Assembly: GCA_937914725.1 (NCBI GenBank)
Contig: CALDMJ010000163.1
Location: 1-11,697 of the forward strand
From: an uncultured Clostridia bacterium
Lineage (GTDB): Bacteria > Bacillota > Clostridia > Christensenellales > UBA1242
DNA length: 11,697 nt
Direction: 5' to 3'
Under the pieces are notes generated by a model. That model worked only from the letters and a program-made list of their open reading frames with translations, was not told the DNA's origin and searched no databases. Of the stretch, positions 5,811-11,697 are shown piece after piece. The translations under genes and the position numbers were made by a program. Position 1 is the stretch's first letter. Every line of letters begins with the position of its first letter.

Positions 5811-6758
5811 ATGTTTGGTTTACTTCAATTTAGAGGCAAAGGCAAAAAATCTAATGTTTCACTTAGAGCGTACGCCAATGAGGTTAAAGGTGCTATTAAA
5901 GAAAAGATAGCAAAATTCAAAAGAACATACTGGAATGCGGGTACATCATTTACTTCCGACGGCGACCGCAAAAACTTTGAGTATGGCGAAAAAATCGGCA
6001 CAAAAAGTGAAATAAAAAAAGGAAACTATGAAATCCATGTGAGCGCAGGTAGAAATGCACTTACAAGAAAGACGTATGATTATGATGGTATTGCAAAATA
6101 CGAAAATGGGAAGTTGGTTTCGCAAGTTTTTACTATTCAAGATGACATCAATCGCGGCTTTGTAAAACTAGGTAAGCCAGTTAATAAAAGCAAACTTGTT
6201 TACACATATTACGGAAATGGAAAACTCAAGAGGTATGAAGAATACAACAGAGAAGGCATTATATGTAATGCCCTTGAATGCTCTATAAATGGAAATTTAT
6301 TGAATGAAGTAGAGTATGACGAATGCGGAGAGATAAAAAGCTTAAAAAAATACAAGGATGGGCTTTTGGAATCAATTTCGCATTACGAATATGACGGCTT
6401 AACGACAAAGGTTGCTTCAAAAACTGAATACGAACGCAACAAGAATGGGGAAGTGACTGGAGCAAAAGTGCTTGACGGCGACGGAAATGTTGCAAAATCG
6501 GCTTCATTGTCATATGGTTTTAATGGTAAAGCGTGGAAATATTGGACCAGCAACGTGACAGAGTATTACAAAGATGGACGAGTTAAGTCCGATGTACAAT
6601 ACTATGATAATGGGAAAGAAAGGACAAGAATTTCTTACGATGCACAAGGCATCAAAACGCTTGAGGTACTATATGCACCAGACGGCAAGGTTAAGGCTAA
6701 GCGTGAGCATTTAGATAAAGGAAACCAAATATCAACTGCAGGGTTTACACATAATTAA
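5811..6758 (+). CDS. YwqK/MORN-like repeat protein under a poly-G promoter
   Basis: A 315-residue protein with degenerate repeats of the pattern Y-x(2-3)-G-K/R-[LIV]-K followed by a Tyr/Glu-rich strand. Examples are YTYYGNGKLKRYEEY (131-145), EYDECGEIKSLKKYKDG (168-184), ERNKNGEV (208-215), EYYKDGRVKSDVQYYDNGK (251-269) and YAPDGKVKAKRE (288-299). This resembles the MORN-variant/YwqK-type repeats found in many bacterial proteins of unknown role. The first 40 residues are basic (KGKKSN, KEKIAKFKR), with no signal peptide or membrane segment, so the product is probably cytoplasmic unless exported another way. GGAG (5799-5802), 8 nt before ATG 5811, supports the start; an earlier ATG at 5792 is out of frame and stops after 13 codons. 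It is a single-gene unit with its own promoter (poly-G) and terminator. Molecular function unknown. Confidence 0.85.
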   Translation: MFGLLQFRGKGKKSNVSLRAYANEVKGAIKEKIAKFKRTYWNAGTSFTSDGDRKNFEYGEKIGTKSEIKKGNYEIHVSAGRNALTRKTYDYDGIAKYENGKLVSQVFTIQDDINRGFVKLGKPVNKSKLVYTYYGNGKLKRYEEYNREGIICNALECSINGNLLNEVEYDECGEIKSLKKYKDGLLESISHYEYDGLTTKVASKTEYERNKNGEVTGAKVLDGDGNVAKSASLSYGFNGKAWKYWTSNVTEYYKDGRVKSDVQYYDNGKERTRISYDAQGIKTLEVLYAPDGKVKAKREHLDKGNQISTAGFTHN

Positions 6759-6790
6759 AAAGGTTCTAATAATTTGCAGAATATAGAATA

Positions 6791-6824
6791 ACAAAAAAAC
6801 GGCAAAATGTCGTTTTTTTGTTTG
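6791..6824 (+). terminator. Terminator of the repeat-protein gene
   Basis: A 10-bp outer stem, CAAAAAAACG (6792-6801) and CGTTTTTTTG (6811-6820), can be extended by G-T and C-G pairs around an A-rich loop, followed by TTTG. It lies 33 nt after the stop codon. The A-run on the 5' side might also stop minus-strand transcription. Confidence 0.75.
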
Positions 6825-6853
6825 CAAATCATAAATTTATATAGTGTATTTAA

Positions 6854-6882
6854 TTGCAAAATTTTGAAAAATGTTGTATAAT
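6854..6882 (+). promoter_or_regulatory. Promoter of the thioesterase gene
   Basis: TTGCAA (6854-6859), a 17-nt spacer and a perfect TATAAT (6877-6882). The predicted start near 6889 gives a leader of about 160 nt before the ATG at 7051. Confidence 0.75.
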
Positions 6883-6888
6883 TAATTA

Positions 6889-7050
6889 TAAAAATTTTTT
6901 GAATATTTTTTTATTTTTGCGAGGCAAGTTATTCGCGAAAATAATGCTAGAAGCCGCATTATGATTATGTTTTGCAATACGCCGCGAAGTTACTTCCAGT
7001 AAGTGTAAAGCATACTATCAAATATTCAAAAGTTTCAGGGCAACACATAA
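6889..7050 (+). promoter_or_regulatory. Long leader with hairpins before the thioesterase gene
   Basis: The leader contains a 7-bp hairpin, ATAATGC (6941-6947) with GCATTAT (6956-6962), and a 5-bp hairpin, TTACT (6990-6994) with AGTAA (6998-7002). It also holds the self-complementary TTCGCGAA. There is no intrinsic terminator inside. It matches no riboswitch consensus I can recall. Two tiny overlapping frames (6944-6964 and 6961-7002) lack ribosome binding sites. Confidence 0.3.
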
Positions 7051-7560
7051 ATGAAAGTACTAAAAAAGCAAAAAAATAGTAGATATTGCATAATTTGTGG
7101 AATGGACAACAACGCGTCCGTCAAGGCGCCATTTTATGAAATGGAAGATAAAACTATCGTTTCAAAATTTAAGTTTCGCGACATCCACCAGTCCTACCCA
7201 GGTCGCGTTCACGGCGGAATGATTACCGCGATGCTTGACGAACTTATCGGACGTGCGCTTTGGATTGACGCTCCTGACACATATGGCGTCACAACAAATT
7301 TGAGCGTCAAATACCGCAAGGCTGTGCCATACGGGCAACTGCTTGTTGCCGTTGGTAAACTCACCAAAAACACTTCAATGTTCTTTGCAGGCGTCGGCAA
7401 AATCTTTGACGAAAACGGCGATTTGCTCGCTGAAGCAGAAGTAAATTACATCAAATTGCCTCCCGATAAAATCCAAGAAAATTTGCACGCCGACGACGAA
7501 ATGATATACCAAATCGACGACGGGGTGACCGAAATTGATATGGAAAAGTACAAGATTTAG
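7051..7560 (+). CDS. PaaI-like hotdog-fold thioesterase
   Basis: A 169-residue cytoplasmic protein of the 4HBT/PaaI-type hotdog superfamily, whose members hydrolyse acyl-CoA or similar thioesters. The family core is clear: RVHGGMITAMLDELIG (52-67), with HGG at 54-56 and the conserved DE at 63-64, then the strands VTTNLSVKYRKAVPYGQLL (80-98) and GKIFDENGDLLAEAEVNYI (116-134). A CxxC pair (RYCIICGMDN, Cys13 and Cys16) precedes the core, as in many PaaI-like proteins that begin 'CF.CG..NP', and supports the start at 7051 over the internal Met18. The ribosome binding site is weak (AGGG, 10 nt upstream), which with the long leader hints at regulated translation. The C-terminal tail (about 138-169) is acidic and longer than usual. 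The substrate cannot be told from sequence. It is a single-gene unit. Confidence 0.88.
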   Translation: MKVLKKQKNSRYCIICGMDNNASVKAPFYEMEDKTIVSKFKFRDIHQSYPGRVHGGMITAMLDELIGRALWIDAPDTYGVTTNLSVKYRKAVPYGQLLVAVGKLTKNTSMFFAGVGKIFDENGDLLAEAEVNYIKLPPDKIQENLHADDEMIYQIDDGVTEIDMEKYKI

Positions 7561-7603
7561 TGTGAAATTTTTTGCGCTGAATATTGTTTTTTATTTAAAA
7601 AAA

Positions 7604-7640
7604 ATGGCAATAATCAGTTAAGATGCCATATTTTATGATT
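7604..7640 (+). terminator. Possible weak terminator after the thioesterase gene
   Basis: ATGGCA (7604-7609) pairs with TGCCAT (7624-7629) across a 14-nt loop and is followed by ATTTTATGATT. Flanking A-run and T-run could lengthen the stem. The loop is large and the T tract is interrupted, so this is a weak call. Confidence 0.35.
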
Positions 7641-7677
7641 TTGTCAAGCAAAATTGCTAAAATCTAATCGCAAACGA

Positions 7678-7714
7678 TTGACTTATTTGACAAAATCTTA
7701 TATACTTTTATAAG
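7678..7714 (+). promoter_or_regulatory. secD-secF promoter
   Basis: TTGACT (7678-7683), a 17-nt spacer and TATACT (7701-7706). A second overlapping pair is TTGACA (7687-7692), 16 nt, TATAAG (7709-7714). The first is preferred, because the second would start transcription near 7721, almost on top of the ribosome binding site at 7725. Confidence 0.75.
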
Positions 7715-7736
7715 CGTTTCTCAAGGGAGAATTTAA

Positions 7737-9038
7737 ATGACAAAAAAATCAGCAATAAAGGGCATAGTGCTGACCGCGCTATTGCTAATATTAGGAATAG
7801 TGTTGGCGTTTTGCCGTTTTAACATTCCATATACAACATCAACATATAATGGTTTCATTAACTCTATAAAAATGGGACTTGATGTCAAAGGTGGTGTTAC
7901 AGCAGTCTATGATGCAAAACTTGCCGATGGAAGCGGTGAGCAGGATATCGACACGGCTATTAAATCGACAGTCAATAGATTGCAAAGCATTTTGGCAAAC
8001 CGTGGGTATACAGAAGCAACAATAACCACGCAAAGCGGGCACCGCATTCGTGTGGAAGTTCCTGACGTCGACGACCCACAAGCAATTTTTGACCTCATCG
8101 GGCACCCAGCTGAACTCAGCATTAAAAAGGAAGAAGACCCGAATGCCGAGTCTTTCATCAAAGCAAGTGATATCACAAATGTTCACTACAGTATGCAAGA
8201 CGGGCAACACGGTATAGTTATCGAATTTAATGCCGCAGGTGCAAAGAAATTTCAACAACTCACAAAAGATGTTTCGAGCAGTGAGACAAAACAAGTACAC
8301 ATCTACCTTGGGACGGAACATTTTAGTACATTAACTGTTGAATCTGAAATTACAGGCAATTCGACCTTTATTAGTGGTGGAAGCATCGACTCACGCGCCT
8401 CTGCTGAAAAATACGCGTTGCGTATTATGAGTGGTACATTTAGTGCCGAACTTTCGCTCTACGAAAGTTCAATCGTCAGTCCCACACTTGGTATGAATGC
8501 CATCCAAAGTGGCTTGATTGCTGGTATTGTCGGCTTGATTTTGATTTTCATCTTTATGGCTGTTATCTATAGAATGATGGGTGTCCTTGCGGACATTGCA
8601 TTGATGTTCTATGTTATTCTCGTGCTATTCTTCTTGCAAGCGTTGCCATTTGTTCAACTCACGCTCCCAGGTATCGCAGGTATCATCCTCGGTATCGGTA
8701 TGGCGGTCGACGCGAACATCATTATCTTTGAAAGAATCAAGGACGAATACAAGCGCGGTAAACGTATTCCTGCAAGTATTAAGGGCGGATATCGACGTGC
8801 TACAGCAGCAATTTTGGACTCAAACATCACAACAATTATGGTCGGCATCGTGTTGTTCATTTTCGGGACAGGTGCAATTCAAGGGTTCGCTTCAACATTG
8901 CTCATCAGCATCGTTGTTTCAATGATTTCGTCAATCTTTATTACAAGATGGCTAATGAAATTGTATTTGCCTTTCAACAGTACAAAGCCAGAAAAGTATA
9001 ATCTATATAGGGAGGAAGGTGTAAATGAAATCGCTTAA
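7737..9038 (+). CDS. secD: Protein translocase subunit SecD
   Basis: SecD is part of the SecDF complex, an RND-type membrane protein that uses the proton motive force to help SecYEG finish exporting preproteins. The protein has 433 residues, within the family range. TM1 is about 8-26, followed by the hallmark MGLDVKGG (46-53). The extracytoplasmic P1 region spans about 54-250, with LAGHPAEL-type block DLIGHPAELSIK (119-130). The five-helix C-terminal RND domain begins at about 255, with the proton-path motif GMAVDANIIIFERIKDE (321-337). GGGAGA (7725-7730) is 6 nt before the ATG. The last 14 nt overlap secF, so the two are translationally coupled. Confidence 0.97.
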   Translation: MTKKSAIKGIVLTALLLILGIVLAFCRFNIPYTTSTYNGFINSIKMGLDVKGGVTAVYDAKLADGSGEQDIDTAIKSTVNRLQSILANRGYTEATITTQSGHRIRVEVPDVDDPQAIFDLIGHPAELSIKKEEDPNAESFIKASDITNVHYSMQDGQHGIVIEFNAAGAKKFQQLTKDVSSSETKQVHIYLGTEHFSTLTVESEITGNSTFISGGSIDSRASAEKYALRIMSGTFSAELSLYESSIVSPTLGMNAIQSGLIAGIVGLILIFIFMAVIYRMMGVLADIALMFYVILVLFFLQALPFVQLTLPGIAGIILGIGMAVDANIIIFERIKDEYKRGKRIPASIKGGYRRATAAILDSNITTIMVGIVLFIFGTGAIQGFASTLLISIVVSMISSIFITRWLMKLYLPFNSTKPEKYNLYREEGVNEIA

Positions 9039-10107
9039 GTTTTTTGATAATATTGTAAAGACAAAATTTGATTTTGTCAAACACGCGTGGAAATTTGCAA
9101 TTATATCTCTCTTGATTATCGGTGCTGGACTCATTACGTGGATTGCCGCAGGGTTCAACCTCGGGCTTGACTTTACGGGCGGAACAATTGTCAAAGTTCA
9201 AATTGGTGCGCAACTGGACGAAAAGGGCGCATATGACAAATTTTCTAAAGAAATAACTAGCGTGCTTAGCGAATACAAAATTAAAGTTTCGCAAATACAA
9301 AAAGAAGATAGTGGGGAGGATGCTGCAATTTCTGTGCGTTTCCAAGACATCAGCGGATATAGTGCAAGCCAAATGTCCGACCTCGTTAAGAACGAAGTTA
9401 CAGCAGCGCTAACCGCTAAAATCAATCCCGACGGCGCAAATCAAGATTTTAAGGTCGAAGAAAGCCAAAGAATTGGTGCAACTGCAAGTTCCGACTTACT
9501 CTCAAGCGCGTTGCTCGCAATAATGATATCAGCAGTGCTGATATTGATTTACATCGCAATTCGATTTGAATTGTTGAGCGGTCTAGCAACACTTGTCACA
9601 ATTTTGCACGACGTCTTGATTGTGTGCGCATTTGTCGCAATCTTTAGAGTTGAAGTCAACAGTGGCTTTATCGCCGCATTGATTACCGTCATCGGTTATT
9701 CAATCAACAACACGATTATCATTTTCGATAGAGTCCGTGAAAATATGAACAACGAAAGCGTCGCAAAAATGGGCACAAGTTATGTCGTTAATGAATCTGT
9801 TAAACAAACTCTCGTGCGTTCGTGCTATACAACATTGACAACATTGCTTGCCGTAGCACTGCTCGCAATCATCGGCGTTTCAAGCATCAAGATTTTCTTG
9901 CTACCAATTATTATCGGTACAATCGCAGGTGCATACTCATCAATCTTCCTCGCTCCAGCGCTCTGGGCAATTATGCTCACAAACTATTCTGAGCGTATGA
10001 AATTGAAGGGGAAAACACCACGACTTTCGATTTTCAAAAAGAAAAAGGAAGCAAAAGAAAATAAAAATACTAGCGCAAATGCTGTAGAAACAACTGTTGC
10101 TGAATAA
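9025..10107 (+). CDS. secF: Protein translocase subunit SecF
   Basis: SecF is the partner of SecD in the membrane export complex. The protein has 360 residues. TM1 is about 23-42, followed by the diagnostic GLDFTGGT (47-54). An extracytoplasmic region spans about 55-155, and the five-helix RND domain about 157-318 includes VIGYSINNTIIIFDRVREN (222-240), the SecF counterpart of the SecD proton-path motif. The last 40 residues form a lysine-rich cytoplasmic tail (SIFKKKKEAKE near 335-345) that is longer than in many SecF proteins. The ATG at 9025 lies inside the end of secD, preceded by GGGAGGAAGG (9010-9019). A terminator at 10138-10163 follows. Confidence 0.97.
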   Translation: MKSLKFFDNIVKTKFDFVKHAWKFAIISLLIIGAGLITWIAAGFNLGLDFTGGTIVKVQIGAQLDEKGAYDKFSKEITSVLSEYKIKVSQIQKEDSGEDAAISVRFQDISGYSASQMSDLVKNEVTAALTAKINPDGANQDFKVEESQRIGATASSDLLSSALLAIMISAVLILIYIAIRFELLSGLATLVTILHDVLIVCAFVAIFRVEVNSGFIAALITVIGYSINNTIIIFDRVRENMNNESVAKMGTSYVVNESVKQTLVRSCYTTLTTLLAVALLAIIGVSSIKIFLLPIIIGTIAGAYSSIFLAPALWAIMLTNYSERMKLKGKTPRLSIFKKKKEAKENKNTSANAVETTVAE

Positions 10108-10137
10108 TATTTTATTGAACCACATATGTTGGTTTTG

Positions 10138-10163
10138 AAAGTGGTTATTTAACCACTTTTTTT
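10138..10163 (+). terminator. Terminator after secF, just before the next gene
   Basis: A 9-bp stem, AAAGTGGTT (10138-10146) and AACCACTTT (10151-10159), with loop ATTT, is followed by T to 10163. It ends 14 nt before the ATG at 10178. An upstream AACCAC (10118-10123) is identical to the core of the 3' arm, so it can pair with the 5' arm (GTGGTT) in competition with it. This makes an attenuator-like arrangement possible. Confidence 0.85.
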
Positions 10164-10177
10164 GATAAGGAGACTAT

Positions 10178-11224
10178 ATGGAAATAAAAGCACTTTTGTT
10201 AGATATGAATGACATAATGTTTGAAACTCAAAATACAGGAGAAAAACAACCTAACGATTGCAAAGTATCACTGAAAAAGGGCGTTTTAGAACTAATTGAA
10301 TATGCAAAGACAAATGATTTGAAACTTGCAATTTGTGCTGAAGATACAAAAGAATTGTGCGACAATCTTTTCAAAGCCACTAATTTAGATGCAAGCCAGT
10401 TTGATTTAGTTCTGACGCGCAGCGAAACAGGGGAATTAAATTCTAATGAATCAATCTTTCAAATCGCGCTAGAAAAAATAAATACAAAATTTGAAAAGTT
10501 GAACCTAAAGCCCGAAGAATGTTTGATTTCGGTAAGCGCCTATGCTTCCGCTCAAACTGCAAAAGAAGCTAAATTTCAAGTCGCTTATGTAAAAGGTTTA
10601 GAGAAAACTAATGTAGAAAAAGATAAAAAGTACCTTGACTACAAGTTTTATAACTTGTTTGAAGTGGTACGCTTGCTGGATTTTTTAAAAATTGAATGCA
10701 GCAAAGTTGTCTGCATAAACAACGAGTTTTTGAGAGTATATCATAAAAATATGAAACTTGTCGAGCAGTATAATAAAACACCATTTGCAAAAACTGCAAA
10801 ACGTGAGAAGATATTAAACAACTTGCTTGCAGAAGTAGGCTCAAACCCAATGATTGTCAGTCCATTTTATTGTGACGAAGGGTTTGACATCCACATAGGA
10901 AATTCTTTTTTCTCGAACTTTGGATTTGTAATTTTGAGTGGGGGAGAAGTAAGGATAGGCAACAATTGTCGTTTTGGCCCGTACTCAGGAATTTACAACA
11001 TAGGACACGATTTTGACCCCGAAAAGCGCAAAAACAATACAATCTACGCGCAAAAAACATACGTCGGTAACAATGTTTGGTTTGGTGCTAGCGCGAAAAT
11101 TGTCGGAGGAGTAAAAATAGGGGATAACTCAATAATTGGAGCAGGAACAGTAGTGACGCACGACGTCAAGCCAAATGCCATTTATGCCGGAAACCCTGCA
11201 AAGTTTATCAAGTTTATCTTATAG
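10178..11224 (+). CDS. Degenerate HAD-like domain fused to a maltose-type O-acetyltransferase
   Basis: A two-domain, 348-residue protein. Residues 1-165 follow the HAD/beta-phosphoglucomutase layout (KALLLDMNDIMFET at 4-17; ECLISVSAYASAQTAKEA at 114-131; QVAYV at 134-138). Key catalytic residues look lost: motif I reads DMN (9-11) instead of DxD, motif II lacks its Ser/Thr (LAICAED, 50-56), and the acidic pair of motif IV is absent (SVSAY, 118-122). Residues 183-348 are a left-handed beta-helix sugar O-acetyltransferase of the Maa/LacA type. They comprise the N-terminal helical part (183-220), hexapeptide repeats, the catalytic His277 in NIGHDFDPEKR (274-284), and YVGNNVWFGASAKIVGGVKI (295-314) to YAGNPAKFI (336-344). 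It probably transfers acetyl from acetyl-CoA to a sugar in the cytoplasm. AAGGAG (10167-10172) precedes the ATG. No separate promoter is evident, so expression may depend on read-through from secDF. Confidence 0.85.
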   Translation: MEIKALLLDMNDIMFETQNTGEKQPNDCKVSLKKGVLELIEYAKTNDLKLAICAEDTKELCDNLFKATNLDASQFDLVLTRSETGELNSNESIFQIALEKINTKFEKLNLKPEECLISVSAYASAQTAKEAKFQVAYVKGLEKTNVEKDKKYLDYKFYNLFEVVRLLDFLKIECSKVVCINNEFLRVYHKNMKLVEQYNKTPFAKTAKREKILNNLLAEVGSNPMIVSPFYCDEGFDIHIGNSFFSNFGFVILSGGEVRIGNNCRFGPYSGIYNIGHDFDPEKRKNNTIYAQKTYVGNNVWFGASAKIVGGVKIGDNSIIGAGTVVTHDVKPNAIYAGNPAKFIKFIL

Positions 11225-11365
11225 CGTACGTAAATGTATGAAAATAGAAATAGCGCGCAAACTATTATAAATATGTTTGTGCTTGGCGTTTATCTTAGAT
11301 TTTCTACAAAATGCGCATTTTATAGAATAATTTGTCAGTTTTCGTGATTTGCGTGGTGAAATAAA
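11225..11365. other. Intergenic region with two dyads
   Basis: An 8-bp hairpin with one G-T pair, GCGCAAAC (11255-11262) with GTTTGTGC (11275-11282), lies after the acetyltransferase gene. It lacks a T tract, so termination there is doubtful. A near-perfect 26-bp palindrome at 11302-11327 has arms TTCTACAAAATGC and GCATTTTATAGAA and a single mismatch. It sits about 40 nt before the next promoter and could be an operator. No gene is visible. Confidence 0.45.
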
Positions 11366-11394
11366 TTGTATTTTTTCTAAGTTTGTGATAAAAT
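11366..11394 (+). promoter_or_regulatory. Promoter of the DUF308-like gene
   Basis: TTGTAT (11366-11371), a 17-nt spacer and TAAAAT (11389-11394). The start of transcription would be near 11401, very close to the ribosome binding site AAGGAG (11401-11406). The fit to consensus is good, but the resulting leader is very short. Confidence 0.55.
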
Positions 11395-11411
11395 ATTAAT
11401 AAGGAGTAAAT

Positions 11412-11697
11412 ATGGACATCAAAAGAGAATTGAATTTAACAATATTCACGTTTGCCGTGATTTCAGTAGTGCTTGGTGTGTTGTTTATTGTTTTTAATAA
11501 AGGGTTTGCGAGTGCCGTGCCATACATTGTCGGAGCAATCGTCATCATCGACGGCGCGTACGCATTGTTCACATATTTTACGCGCAAGCAGTTGGGCTTC
11601 AGCAACAATTTTGCACTAGCGCAAGGTTTGATTGATATTGCGCTTGGCATATTGATAATATGTTCCACCGAATTTTTCTCAACTGCATTCGGCATTT
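11412..11697 (+). CDS. HdeD/DUF308-like membrane protein, N-terminal part
   Basis: The gene starts at ATG 11412, 5 nt after a perfect AAGGAG (11401-11406), and stays open for 95 codons to the window edge, so its C-terminal part is missing. The visible part is hydrophobic, with membrane segments at about residues 9-28 (LTIFTFAVISVVLGVLFIVF), 35-54 (AVPYIVGAIVIIDGAYALF) and 68-86 (FALAQGLIDIALGILIIC), and short charged loops between them (KK-type and TRKQ). The repeated pattern of paired helices with G-x(3)-G-type small residues fits the HdeD/DUF308 family of small membrane proteins, whose biochemical role is poorly known. Family assignment is by pattern only. Confidence 0.7.
   Translation, partial: MDIKRELNLTIFTFAVISVVLGVLFIVFNKGFASAVPYIVGAIVIIDGAYALFTYFTRKQLGFSNNFALAQGLIDIALGILIICSTEFFSTAFGI

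Noticed and set aside
5792..5833. Earlier ATG upstream of the repeat-protein gene as its start
   Set aside because: It is out of frame with the main gene, stops after 13 codons, and GGAG at 5799-5802 fits the ATG at 5811.
6944..7002. Two overlapping tiny frames as leader peptides before the thioesterase gene
   Set aside because: Neither has a ribosome binding site at a usable distance and there is no run of regulatory codons or linked terminator.
7839..8321. Long minus-strand open frame inside secD
   Set aside because: It lies fully opposite the clearly coding secD frame and resembles no protein family; it is a by-product of secD codon use.

Overview
The window is AT-rich chromosomal DNA from a bacterium, most likely a low-GC Gram-positive of the Clostridia/Bacillota type. 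The evidence is strong AGGAG-type ribosome binding sites, A/T-rich intergenic DNA with sigma-A-like promoters, U-tailed intrinsic terminators, and separate secD and secF genes. Trp is read from TGG and all three stop codons end genes, so the standard code applies. No species can be named from sequence alone.

Layout, left to right. Positions 1-800 hold no gene I can support. They contain a cluster of degenerate 'CATTCAAG...AAGAA' repeats (15-286) and a strong terminator (570-604) with no recognisable gene before it. A 30-codon ORF with a good ribosome binding site lies at 902-994 and shares a bidirectional terminator with the convergent trpS gene (1213-2274, minus). A divergent promoter region then leads into a plus-strand group: two unrecognised genes (2558-3052, 3198-3893) and a divergent glutamate-5-kinase-like gene (3899-4717). 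A bidirectional terminator separates this group from mscL (4863-5450, minus).

The mscL upstream region also carries the most striking signal of the window. A perfect TTGACA -35 box is separated from its -10 by almost nothing but G (14 G, one A, 5 G). This is the architecture of a phase-variable promoter. It drives a gene for a soluble protein with YwqK/MORN-like repeats (5811-6758). Next come a PaaI-like hotdog thioesterase (7051-7560) with a long leader, then the overlapping secD-secF pair (7737-10107). A terminator only 14 nt before the next start codon follows. The next gene (10178-11224) encodes an apparently inactive HAD-phosphatase-like domain fused to a maltose/galactoside-type O-acetyltransferase. 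The right edge holds the first 95 codons of an HdeD/DUF308-like membrane protein.

How the genes work together: most are independent housekeeping units (tryptophan charging, osmotic safety valve, protein export). Two groups suggest something less ordinary: the repeat-protein gene under a slippable poly-G promoter, and the three-gene group with two unknown proteins and a ProB-like kinase that lacks the PUA domain and an adjacent proA.
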